Below, one piece after another: positions 53,158 through 62,000 of a stretch of DNA of 64,000 nt; positions within the stretch are counted from its first letter, which is position 1; each line of letters opens with the position of its first letter. The notes beneath the pieces were generated by a model. The model did no database searches. It was not told where the DNA came from and saw only the letters and a list, made by a program, of their open reading frames with translations. A program made the translations under genes and the position numbers. The DNA is from Bacillota bacterium (lineage in GTDB: Bacteria > Bacillota > Clostridia > Lachnospirales > Lachnospiraceae). Where the stretch lies: the NCBI GenBank assembly GCA_023442465.1, contig JAEZZQ010000047.1, forward strand, positions 62,001-126,000, written 5' to 3'.

Positions 53158-54267
53158 ATGGCAAGTTTATCATTGAAGAATATCTGTAAGGTATATCCTA
53201 ACGGATTTGAAGCGGTAAAAGATTTCAGTCTTGAAATTTCAGATCAGGAATTCATTATTTTCGTAGGTCCTTCGGGATGCGGTAAATCTACGACACTTCG
53301 TATGATCGCAGGTTTGGAGGATATTTCTTCCGGCGAATTGAAAATCGGCGATAGAATAGTTAACGACGTTGAACCTAAGGACAGAGATATCGCGATGGTA
53401 TTCCAGAACTACGCTCTGTACCCTCATATGTCAGTTTATGACAATATGGCTTTCGGTCTTAAATTAAGAAAAGTTCCGAAGGATGAAATCGATAAAATGG
53501 TGAAAGAAGCCGCTAAGATTCTTGACTTAACACCCCTTCTCGACCGTAAGCCGAAGGCTCTTTCCGGTGGTCAGAGACAGCGTGTTGCTATGGGTCGTGC
53601 TATCGTTCGTAATCCTAAGGTATTCCTTATGGATGAGCCTCTTTCCAACTTGGATGCAAAGCTTCGTGTACAGATGCGTATCGAGATCGCGAAACTTCAT
53701 CAGAGACTGGGCACAACCATCATCTACGTTACACATGACCAGACAGAGGCTATGACGCTCGGTACGAGAATCGTAGTTATGAAAGACGGTCTTATTCAGC
53801 AGGTAGATACACCTCAGAATTTATATGAGAAGCCTTCTAACCTTTTCGTAGCTGGTTTCATGGGCTCCCCTCAGATGAACTTCCTGGATGCAGAAGTTGA
53901 AGTAAAGGGCGATGTAGCTAACCTTAAGGTTGCTGGCAACAGCATTCCTCTTCCTCCGGCAAAATCTAAGAAATTAATCGAAGGCGGTTATGCAGGAAAG
54001 AACGTTACTTTCGGTATTCGTCCGGAAGACGTATATGATTCTGAAATGTTCATCGAGACATCGAAATGTGTATTTGAGTCTACCATTAAGGTATATGAAT
54101 TGCTCGGTGCAGAAGTTTACTTATACTTCGATTTGGCTGAGTTCCCGATTACTGCAAGAGTAGATTCCCGTACGACAGCGAGACCTGGTGACACAGTTAA
54201 ATTCGCATTTGACGTTGAGAAGATTCACGTATTTGATAAAGAAACAGAGCAGGTTATCACGAACTAG
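53158..54267 (+). CDS. ugpC: Sugar ABC transporter ATPase, UgpC/MsmK type
   Basis: The 369-residue ATPase belongs to the CUT1 class. Walker A is GPSGCGKSTT (37-46), signature LSGGQRQR, Walker B VFLMDEPLSNLD, and a C-terminal TOBE/OB domain (about 235-369). No permease or binding-protein genes are adjacent, as expected of a shared MsmK-type ATPase that serves several sugar transporters. GGAGG at about 53143 precedes the ATG. Codon use is strongly biased, consistent with high expression. A strong terminator follows. Confidence 0.93.
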   Translation: MASLSLKNICKVYPNGFEAVKDFSLEISDQEFIIFVGPSGCGKSTTLRMIAGLEDISSGELKIGDRIVNDVEPKDRDIAMVFQNYALYPHMSVYDNMAFGLKLRKVPKDEIDKMVKEAAKILDLTPLLDRKPKALSGGQRQRVAMGRAIVRNPKVFLMDEPLSNLDAKLRVQMRIEIAKLHQRLGTTIIYVTHDQTEAMTLGTRIVVMKDGLIQQVDTPQNLYEKPSNLFVAGFMGSPQMNFLDAEVEVKGDVANLKVAGNSIPLPPAKSKKLIEGGYAGKNVTFGIRPEDVYDSEMFIETSKCVFESTIKVYELLGAEVYLYFDLAEFPITARVDSRTTARPGDTVKFAFDVEKIHVFDKETEQVITN

Positions 54268-54278
54268 TGAAACGGTTC

Positions 54279-54307
54279 GGGGGATGCGGTTGCATCCCCC
54301 TTTTTTT
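54279..54307 (+). terminator. Strong terminator of ugpC
   Basis: GGGGGATGC (54279-54287) and GCATCCCCC (54292-54300) with a 4-base loop and T7. Confidence 0.92.
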
Positions 54308-54319
54308 CGTATAATTGGA

Positions 54320-54469
54320 GTTACTGTTCACACAGTAGCTTAACACTTGCTGTTAAGCTGCGTAAGAACGTGGTGCAAGAGATGATTTCTGCTTCGCGAA
54401 GCGAATTTAAATGCAAAAAGTTTGCATTGCAGAACATCATGCGTTACTGAGAACGGAGTGAACAGTAAC
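54320..54469 (-). repeat. MITE-like element, copy B (150 bp, inverted)
   Basis: Terminal repeats GTTACTGTTCAC (54320-54331) and GTGAACAGTAAC (54458-54469) are perfect. Read on the minus strand it aligns along its length with copy A at 44128, apart from a 17-20 base insertion near the AAATGCA region. It begins 12 bases after the ugpC terminator and contains no ORF. Confidence 0.75.
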
Positions 54470-54581
54470 TAATTGGAAAAAGTAGATATATATTTTGACT
54501 TGCACAACACTTCAAAATAATTTATCATAAGGGTATAATCATAAGAGGAATTTTATTTCGGAAAGGCTGGTTTGTAAACAT

Positions 54582-55670
54582 ATGGTATCAAGTCAGATAA
54601 TCAGGACAAGCATTGAAGAATTACACGCTATCACGAAGGTGGACTTGGGCGTGTTCGATTTGAACGGAGTAGAAGTGGCATCTACATTTGAGGTGGAAAG
54701 CCAGAACTCCGGTCTGATAACAGATTTTGCGGCATCTCCGGCGGATAGTCAGGTCATCGGAAGTGAGCATTTATTAAAAATCAGGGATGAAGGGGAACTG
54801 ATGTACGTTCTTGTAGCCAGAGGCAGCGGCGATGAGGCGTATATGATAGGCAAGATTGCCGTAAGTCAGATACAGAATTTAATCGTGGCATATAAAGAGC
54901 GTTTTGACCGGAATAACTTCTTCCAGAACCTTTTGTTGGACAATCTGTTGCTGGTAGATATTTATAATCGGGCAAAGAAGCTCCATGTGGAGGTTGCCGT
55001 ACCCAGAGTCGTATTGTTGGTAGAGACGAGGACGGAGAGGGATGCGACGGCATCGGAGCTGTTAAGCGGAATGTTTTCCAGTCAATCGGGAGATTACATC
55101 ACCGCTGTTGATGAAAGCAGCGTGATTCTCATTAAGTCGCTGAAAAATGGAGAAAGTTACGAAGAAATAGAACAGATGGCCCACACGATAGTGGATATGA
55201 TGAACATGGAAGCTATGATGAATGTGAGGGTGGCGTATGGAACGATCGTAAGCGAGCTCAAGGATGTTTCGAAGTCCTACAAGGAAGCGAAAATGGCGCT
55301 GGATGTAGGCAAGATTTTCTACGTAGAAAAGCGGGTGGATGCATATAACACGCTGGGAATCGGAAGATTGATCTATCAGCTTCCGGTAAATCTGTGCAAG
55401 ATTTTTATCGAAGAAATATTCAAGGATAAAACAGCTCTGGATTTCGATGAGGAGACGCTTACCACCATCAACAAGTTTTTGGAAAATAATCTGAATGTAT
55501 CGGAGACTTCCAGACAATTATTTGTTCACCGCAATACGCTGGTGTATCGTATCGAGAAGCTGGAGAAGAGCACAGGTCTGGATATCCGCACTTTTGATGA
55601 TGCGCTTACTTTTAAGATTGCGCTCATGGTGGTAAATTATATGAAATATTTGGATACGCTGCAATATTAA
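54582..55670 (+). CDS. CdaR/PucR-type transcriptional regulator
   Basis: The 362-residue protein has an N-terminal sensor region (about 1-135), a GGDEF-like middle domain, and a C-terminal PucR-type HTH (about 300-355; FLENNLNVSETSRQLFVHRNTLVYRIEKLEKSTGLDIRT). Relatives respond to sugar acids or purine derivatives. Its position just after ugpC is a recurring pairing I recall in Lachnospiraceae, suggesting sugar control. The TTCAAA-N17-TATAAT promoter at 54511-54539 is plausible. GGAAAGG is about 20 bases before the ATG, a distant site. Confidence 0.87.
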   Translation: MVSSQIIRTSIEELHAITKVDLGVFDLNGVEVASTFEVESQNSGLITDFAASPADSQVIGSEHLLKIRDEGELMYVLVARGSGDEAYMIGKIAVSQIQNLIVAYKERFDRNNFFQNLLLDNLLLVDIYNRAKKLHVEVAVPRVVLLVETRTERDATASELLSGMFSSQSGDYITAVDESSVILIKSLKNGESYEEIEQMAHTIVDMMNMEAMMNVRVAYGTIVSELKDVSKSYKEAKMALDVGKIFYVEKRVDAYNTLGIGRLIYQLPVNLCKIFIEEIFKDKTALDFDEETLTTINKFLENNLNVSETSRQLFVHRNTLVYRIEKLEKSTGLDIRTFDDALTFKIALMVVNYMKYLDTLQY

Positions 55671-55708
55671 TGGTAGCTGATATTTAAAATTAAAGATTTT
55701 AATACAAT

Positions 55709-55752
55709 GACCGCATTACGGGGGATAAAGCCTCGCCGTGCGGTCGTTTTTG
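55709..55752 (+). terminator. Terminator of the CdaR-type gene
   Basis: GACCGCA (55709-55715) pairs with TGCGGTC (55739-55745), with inner pairing, followed by GTTTTT. The rest of 55752-55947 has no gene. Confidence 0.75.
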
Positions 55753-55947
55753 GTTTTCCAGATAAATGCCCCCATTCGGCTGACATGTTAAAGAATGGGT
55801 AATCATCCGCATGGAAGAAAGGCATAGAGCAAGTCTAATGCTTAAACATATAGAAGGACATATTTTGAGATTGATAATTAATGTGTTTCAGATACCGCAA
55901 TATCATTGCCAGCATTTCCTGTTTTGCCTATACCTTGCAATCCCGGT

Positions 55948-55995
55948 AAAAAAATAGGAGACTATATAGTGGCTTGTACTCCCCAAATAGTCTCC
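55948..55995 (-). terminator. Terminator of the anchored Ser/Tyr-rich protein gene
   Basis: GGAGACTAT (55957-55965) pairs with ATAGTCTCC (55987-55995); read leftward it ends in a T-run complementary to 55948-55954. Confidence 0.75.
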
Positions 55996-56002
55996 CTAAT
56001 TA

Positions 56003-56935
56003 TTATTTTGCCTGAAATCCACTCATTAGAGTAGCAGCTGTACCAGTTTCACCCTTCAAATAAGTTAAATAGATTACAAATACCTGGTCACCTTTTTGAA
56101 CAAAGTAGTAGTCTTGACTTTTTTCCAAATCTTCTACACTTGGTATATTTATGGTAGCGTGAAGCTTTGCGAACTCCTTGCCGGCCACAGTTACATTTTC
56201 CACAGTATCATCGATTGTTATATCAACGCTGGATAATTTCCCCATAGTTAACTTGATTGCTTCAATTAACTGATCTATTGTTAGGGAAGCGGATGGTAAA
56301 AGGATAATTTCCACATTTACATTGGGGAATCCAGTGGGAGACGCACACATCATTTCTTGATGTTTTCCGGTTGATATTTCGCTATATTCTTCCGGGTTGG
56401 AAGAGTTTAAGTCCTCAGTTATCAGGTTATCCGCAGCTCCAGCTATTGCAGCCATTTCTTCCTTTGTTAACATTATGTAATCATCCGGTGCAGTAAATTT
56501 AATACCTATCCAGTCATTTACATAGTCGGTATTACTGGAAGCACCACCACCATAGGAAGTTGTTTCGCTATAAGAAGTTGTGCTGCCATAAGAAGCAGCA
56601 TCGCCATATGAACTGGTCTCTCTATTGGAAGTCGTTTCTCCATAGGACGGTATTCCTTCAAAAGAGGAGGTTTCTGCCAAATCCTTATCCTGTCCCCAAG
56701 TAGTACCGGAGCTGTGGTATGATTTTCCAATGTTATTCGCTGCATCTTGAGAACTATATAGTTCATCAGGCAAAACCTCTTCAGCACTATAGCTTGCACT
56801 TGGGGAAGAATCTTGAGTGTTGGAACCGAGCTCCAGATTGGTGGCGCCGAGTACGATGATATAGATGATTAGTCCTGAAGTCAGTATAAAGATTGCAAAA
56901 AGTATGCTGATACATATGGCATGACTTGTTTTCAT
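56003..56935 (-). CDS. Membrane-anchored protein with Ser/Thr/Tyr-rich repeats, unknown
   Basis: The 310-residue protein has an N-terminal membrane helix (about 7-29), a linker with repeated SYGETTS-type units (about 85-135), and a C-terminal domain (about 140-310) starting NDWIGIKFTAPDDYIMLT, which recalls small exported PsbP- or lipoprotein-type folds. I do not recognise a family. Topology places most of it outside. It lies after the holin-sigma-lysozyme cluster on the same strand but has its own terminator, and a terminator separates it from the holin gene. Confidence 0.75.
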   Translation of the reverse strand: MKTSHAICISILFAIFILTSGLIIYIIVLGATNLELGSNTQDSSPSASYSAEEVLPDELYSSQDAANNIGKSYHSSGTTWGQDKDLAETSSFEGIPSYGETTSNRETSSYGDAASYGSTTSYSETTSYGGGASSNTDYVNDWIGIKFTAPDDYIMLTKEEMAAIAGAADNLITEDLNSSNPEEYSEISTGKHQEMMCASPTGFPNVNVEIILLPSASLTIDQLIEAIKLTMGKLSSVDITIDDTVENVTVAGKEFAKLHATINIPSVEDLEKSQDYYFVQKGDQVFVIYLTYLKGETGTAATLMSGFQAK

Positions 56936-57110
56936 AAAAAATGCACTTTCCGTTGTGGCGGAATTTCCCCTTTTATTATTTGTTTATATAATAAAATTCC
57001 TCAAAGATTATTTTACAATATTGTTTATAAATATGCAATCTATTGATAAAGGCATGTATTGCATGTATTGATGAATACATTAATATTTCTTATAATATTA
57101 AACGGAATAA

Positions 57111-57154
57111 AACGGAGATAATTTTACAGCGTAAAGCCGTAGGATATCTCCGTT
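57111..57154 (-). terminator. Terminator after the holin gene
   Basis: AACGGAGATA (57111-57120) and TATCTCCGTT (57145-57154) pair perfectly around a 24-base loop, and the leftward transcript ends in TTTTATT. It closes the lysozyme-sigma-holin cluster. Confidence 0.75.
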
Positions 57155-57165
57155 TCTTATTGCAT

Positions 57166-57636
57166 TCATTCCACCTTATGATCTACATTATTCTTCATAT
57201 TTATCAATATTTTAACTAAAAAACCCGGTAAGGCGACTCCCATGCGATTAGCATTTTCAAGGATTGACAGAAGCTCATTGATAATGAACCATATGGAGAC
57301 CAACAGGCCGAACAAGGTCTGGCTGTCAAATCTCAGGCCCAACTCGACAGCAAATTTATGTATTAAATAATCAGTGCTTACCGCTACTAAAATCGTTAAA
57401 ATGTAACCGATTTTTTTGTAAATACCGATAATGCTTTTTTTGCTGCTCCATCGATATTGAGGCTTGTCCGGATATTCGAGAGCCTCTTTTTTGGCGGCAA
57501 GCATTCCCGAAATGTAGTCAATTACCATCAAAATAGTTAAGAGCATTAGCGTTGGAATAAGCAGCTCCATCGTATTGCTGATCCATGCGCCGACAGCGGC
57601 GATAACGATTTTTTCGAGGCTAAAGTTTGTTTTCAT
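57166..57636 (-). CDS. Phage/toxin-secretion type holin
   Basis: The 156-residue membrane protein matches the Phage_holin_4 / 'toxin secretion/phage lysis holin' pattern: helices at about 8-22, 25-45, 73-95 and 103-127, the MVIDYISGMLAAKK block after the second helix, and WFIINELLSILENANRMG. The family includes TcdE, which releases clostridial toxins, and many phage holins. It makes a pore that lets endolysin or cargo cross the membrane. It follows the sigma-like gene after 41 bases. There are no phage structural genes nearby, which favours a secretion rather than prophage role. Confidence 0.87.
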   Translation of the reverse strand: MKTNFSLEKIVIAAVGAWISNTMELLIPTLMLLTILMVIDYISGMLAAKKEALEYPDKPQYRWSSKKSIIGIYKKIGYILTILVAVSTDYLIHKFAVELGLRFDSQTLFGLLVSIWFIINELLSILENANRMGVALPGFLVKILINMKNNVDHKVE

Positions 57637-57677
57637 TTAGATTATCATCCCTTTCTTTGCAGATATCTGGAACAGAA

Positions 57678-58211
57678 TCACGCGATATATTCATTTTTTA
57701 TTTCTTCCGAGAGTTGATTTTTTATCCGGGTAGTGTATTGTCTGGAAACATGATATTCAGATGCAGCTTTCGCACTGCTTTTGCCTTCTATAAAAATAGA
57801 AAACAGGATTTTTCTCTGCTTATCATTATAATGCAATAAGTGTCTTTCTAAGTCCACCCTTAACTCAGCATTATCGTATTCGTAAAAGATGTAGAAATAG
57901 TCATAGCTGTTGTCAAACAATAGTTCATTATCACATTTCTTTTTGCTGCGTCTATATAGTTCCAAATATCTGTTTTTTAAAGCGCCATTTAAATAAGTAA
58001 AGCATTGGCCTTCGTTACTGTAATACTCAATCTTACGTATTGCTTCCAATAAAGATAAATTTAATTCAGATATGGTATCCTCTTTTTCATCCTTGTACAG
58101 CATTTTTGCATATTTAAAAATAACTGGTTCAAATTTTTTAGTAATTAGCAGAAACTTATTGTTATCTTCTTTCCTATATTCTCCAATTAATTCAATAAGT
58201 GTTTTTTCCAT
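57678..58211 (-). CDS. Small sigma-70-like factor, possibly TcdR/UviA/BotR (group 5) type
   Basis: The 177-residue protein has a sigma region 2-like part (about 20-95; KKFEPVIFKYAKMLYKDEKEDTISELNLSLLEAIRKI, then GQCFTYLNGALKNRYLEL) and a region 4-like HTH (about 128-172; NDKQRKILFSIFIEGKSSAKAASEYHVSRQYTTRIKNQL). Length and layout fit the toxin-gene sigma factors of clostridia (about 175-185). A phage ArpU- or ECF-like protein is the main alternative. It sits between a lysozyme and a holin gene and next to large leaderless proteins, just as TcdR sits with TcdE and toxins. GGGGGAATC precedes the ATG on its strand. Confidence 0.72.
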   Translation of the reverse strand: MEKTLIELIGEYRKEDNNKFLLITKKFEPVIFKYAKMLYKDEKEDTISELNLSLLEAIRKIEYYSNEGQCFTYLNGALKNRYLELYRRSKKKCDNELLFDNSYDYFYIFYEYDNAELRVDLERHLLHYNDKQRKILFSIFIEGKSSAKAASEYHVSRQYTTRIKNQLSEEIKNEYIA

Positions 58212-58396
58212 ATGATTCCCCCTTTTAAGGGGTAAAAGAATAATAGTCAGTAATAATACTGATTAAGTATTGTTTATTTATGAACGTAATTATCCATAAC
58301 TAAGTTTGTCTTTTCCCCTTTTAGTTTGTAAAAAGTAATCTCTATTAATATTGTACACGAGCATATGTACGATAAAACGGCTTCTGACTGAATACG

Positions 58397-58852
58397 CTAT
58401 AACTTTTTTTGAGAACTATTCGAATTAAGAAATAGTTCTTTTTCAGCGGCTCGTCTCCTGACCAGGCCGGGCAGTATTTTTTTGCCGGCGTGTACCCATT
58501 TATCGAATTCTGTTGCTGCACTATTGATATTACCTTTGTTTAAATTGGCTAACAGCGTGCTTTTCTTCAGAGCAGCAGCTCCTACATTGAATGAAAATGA
58601 TACGAGAGCGTCAAACATATTCTGGGTCATGGGAACGGTTACACAGCTATTTACAGCCCGTTCGAATACTACCAGATCGGATATTAGATATTCTTGAGCC
58701 TGAATCGCTGTGATTGTCATACCGGAATGTACTCCTTTTGTATGTCCATAACCAATCGTCCATATACCGACAGAATCCTGATAGGCCTTTAATACACAGC
58801 CTTCGAAAGATTTGATTAAATCCACTCCATTTTGTGAAGTTACCAATGCCAT
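58397..58852 (-). CDS. GH24 lysozyme (endolysin)
   Basis: The 151-residue enzyme cuts peptidoglycan. The T4/lambdoid-type catalytic set is complete and correctly spaced: Glu17 (SFEG), Asp26 (AYQDS) and Thr32 (WTIGYGHT). The SFSFNVGAAALKKSTLLANLN and RRAAEKELF blocks complete the family pattern. It has no signal peptide or SAR helix, so it needs the holin to leave the cell. AAGGAG precedes the ATG. It is the first gene of the leftward cluster; a 185-base gap, AT-rich with no gene, separates it from the sigma gene, which may have its own promoter. Confidence 0.93.
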   Translation of the reverse strand: MALVTSQNGVDLIKSFEGCVLKAYQDSVGIWTIGYGHTKGVHSGMTITAIQAQEYLISDLVVFERAVNSCVTVPMTQNMFDALVSFSFNVGAAALKKSTLLANLNKGNINSAATEFDKWVHAGKKILPGLVRRRAAEKELFLNSNSSQKKL

Positions 58853-58905
58853 ACTTTTTTCTCCTTGTATTTTTATTTTTCGGTTTTGTACATGTACATA
58901 AGTAA

Positions 58906-58933
58906 AAGAAGAATTATAGGAAGATAATGTAAA
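58906..58933 (-). promoter_or_regulatory. Candidate alternative-sigma promoter of the lysozyme cluster
   Basis: On the minus strand TTTACA (58933-58928), 16 bases, CTTCTT (58911-58906). The same layout occurs on the plus strand 40 bases away. It recalls the TTTACA / CTCTTT boxes of TcdR-type toxin promoters. A TATAAT (58918-58913) inside the spacer, without a good -35, is the rival housekeeping reading. Confidence 0.5.
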
Positions 58934-58967
58934 CTAATTTTTATAAAAATTTTTATTCAGATTTTGG

Positions 58968-58995
58968 TTTACATTTTAGAATCATTATTCTTTCT
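58968..58995 (+). promoter_or_regulatory. Candidate alternative-sigma promoter of the GLUG-protein gene
   Basis: TTTACA (58968-58973), 16 bases, CTTTCT (58990-58995), about 45 bases before the start codon. No TATAAT-like box is found at housekeeping spacing. Mirror image of the promoter of the lysozyme cluster. Confidence 0.5.
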
Positions 58996-59040
58996 TATTT
59001 GTGTAACCAGCTAAATCAAAATAAGAAGGAGAATATTTAT

Positions 59041-62000
59041 ATGGAAGAAAAAGCAAGAGAAGATAGTTCATTAATTAAAACCTTTCTGGAGGCAAATTTG
59101 TTGCAAGAATTAGGAGATGGAACAGAAAATAATCCTTTTTTAGTTTCAGATGTGGATACATTCAATGGTATCCGTAATAATCTCTCAGCATGCTACCGTC
59201 TGACGGCGGACATCGATCTGGAAGGAACGCCCATGAGCCCCATGGAATCTTTCACCGGAGTGCTGGACGGGGACGGCCATGTGATCCGGAACTTCAAGAT
59301 CGCCAGTGGGGCAGATTATACCGGCCTGTTCCGTACCGCCATCGGAGCCACGTTCCGGAACCTGGGGATGGAGGACGGGCAGGTCATCCAGACTTCCTCG
59401 AATTACTATACCGGAGCCCTTGCGGGCCAGCTGAACAGCTGTACCATGGAGGACCTCTGGCTGCGGAACCTGACCGTGTCCGGGATGGATTATACCGGGG
59501 CACTGGCAGGCACTGTCAGCGGAGGAAGTGTGAGCAGGTGCTGCGTTATGGGAACGGTAACGGGAAGTGCCAGTGTGGGAGGTCTGACAGGCAGTGTCAA
59601 CGGAGGAGAAGTAAGAGAATGCTGCGCCATAGGAACGGTGACGGGGACCCTCAACGTGGGAGGCCTCATCGGTGGGACGGCGAACAGTGCAGTGATCAGC
59701 GACAGCTATGCCAGCGGAAGTGTGACATCCACCACGAACCGCACCAGTACAGGGGGCCTGGTGGGCAATGGCAACAATGTCAGCATAAGGAACTGTTATG
59801 CGGCCTGCTGCGTCAGTCCGGGGGCCAGCGGCCTGGTGTATGGATACAGTAACATCACGGTAACGGATTCTTATTTCGATAGACAGGTGGCCACAGCCGG
59901 AGTAGTCAATACCTACAACGTAGGGAAACTGACCTCTGCGCTGCTTAGGAAGGAGTTCTTCGGGAAGTGGGACTTTGAGGAAGTATGGAACATCGCGGAA
60001 GGGAGCACCTACCCGTACCTGCGCGGTGCCGGAGGACCGGGGGATGCGGTGGATGCCGGTCATGTGCCGGCAGGAGCCGGTACAGAGGCAGCACCTTATC
60101 TGCTAGGAAGTATCGCCGCCCTTAGCTGCATCTCCTATGAACCTTCGGGAAGCTACCGGCTGACGGCAGACATCGATCTGGAAGGAACGCCTATGAGCCC
60201 CATGGAATCCTTCACCGGAGTGCTGGACGGGGACGGCCATGTGATAAAGAACGTGAAGATCAGCAGTACTACGGCCAGCACCGGCCTGTTCCGTACCGCG
60301 ACCGGAGCCACGTTCCGGAACCTGGGGATGGAGGGCGGGGAGGTCACGCAGACCTCGACGTATTCCTACACCGGAGCCCTGGCGGGCCAGCTGACCGGCT
60401 GCACCATGGAGAACCTCTGGCTGCGGAACCTGACGGTGTCTGGGAAAGAGTATACCGGGGCACTGGCAGGTCGTGTCAGCGGAGGAAGCGTCAGCGGGTG
60501 CTGCGCCATTGGAACGGTGACGGGGACCATTTATGTAGGGGGCCTCATCGGAGGGATGGGGAACAGTGCAGTGATCAGCGACAGCTATGCCGGCGGGGGT
60601 GTGACATCTACTACGAACAACACATATACGGGAGGTCTGGTGGGCTATGCAGCCTATAGCGGCATAAAGAACTGTTATGCGGCCTGCCGCGTCAGTACGG
60701 GGGCCAGAGGTCTGGTGAGTGCAGACAGCACTACTACGGTAACGGATTCCTGCTTTGACAGGCAGGTGGCCACAGCCGGAGTAGTAAATACCTACAACGT
60801 AGGGAAACTGACCTCTGCGCTGCTTAGGAGGGAGTTCTTCGGGAAGTGGGACTTTGAGGAAGTATGGAACATCGCGGAAGGGAGCACCTACCCGTACCTG
60901 CGCGGTGCCGGAGGACCGGGGGATGCGGTGGATGCCGGTCATGTGTCGGCAGGGGCCGGCACAGAGGCAGCACCTTACCTGATAGGAAGTACAGCCGCTT
61001 TCCGCTGCATCTCCTATGAACCTTCGGGAAGCTACCGGCTGACGGCGGACATCGATCTGGAAGGAGCGCCCATGAGCCCCATGGAATCTTTCACCGGAGT
61101 GCTGGACGGAGACGGTCATGTGATAAAGAACGTGAAGATCAGCAGCACTGCAGCCAGCACCGGCCTGTTCCGTACCGCGACCGGAGCCACGTTCCGGAAC
61201 CTGGGGATGGAGGACGGGGAGGTCACGCAGACCTCGACGTATTCCTACACCGGAGCCCTTGCGGGCCAGCTGAACAGCTGTACCATGGAGAACCTGTGGC
61301 TGCGGAACCTGGCCGTGACGGGAAAATCGTATACCGGAGGGCTGGCAGGCTCTGTCAGCGGAGGAAGCGTCAGGGGATGCGGAACTACGTCCAATGTAAC
61401 GGGGACCGAATATGTGGGAGGTCTCATAGGCCAGACGGTAAGCAATGCAGTGATTAAAGACAGTTATGCTAGGGGTAGTGTGATGTCTACCACGAATGCT
61501 TCTTATGCTGGAGGTCTTGTGGGCTATGCTTCCAGTAGCAAGATAGAGGACTGTTATGCGGCCTGCCGTGTGAGCACGAAAGCCAGTGGTCTGGTGTATG
61601 TATACAGTAATAGCACGGTAATGGATTCCTACTTCGATAGTCTCTTAGCAGCAACGACCACTCCATCAACCCAAGCGAGAACAACAGAGCAAATGTTGAG
61701 CAAGGATACATATACAGGTTGGGACTTTGAAAATACTTGGAATGATGTAGCGGATTCATACCCGACTTTAAAGATTATTGACCTTATAAGTCAAGAGCCA
61801 TTTACCTTAATTTTTCGTAATCTCACAAGCTTTTCCGTTACCATCGAATGGCCGAGTATTCCGGGAACTAAGAGTTATGATTTATTATATTCAAACAAAA
61901 GAGAAAGTTCAACCGTAGCTAAGGCGTTGATTGAGGGCCTTACTCCTGATACAGACTACGAATTCAGAGTACGAGCCAATATTTTGGATACAGTGGCAGT

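Noticed and set aside
57166..58852. Prophage lysis cassette
   Set aside because: Holin plus GH24 lysozyme would fit a prophage, but no integrase, terminase, capsid or tail gene occurs in the window and a sigma-like gene sits between them. I kept prophage remnant only as the alternative; sequence to the right could still change this.
59185..61119. Two long minus-strand frames opposite the GLUG gene
   Set aside because: They arise from the GC-rich repeats read in reverse, rich in Arg, His and Pro, and repeat the period of the sense gene. No start signals.
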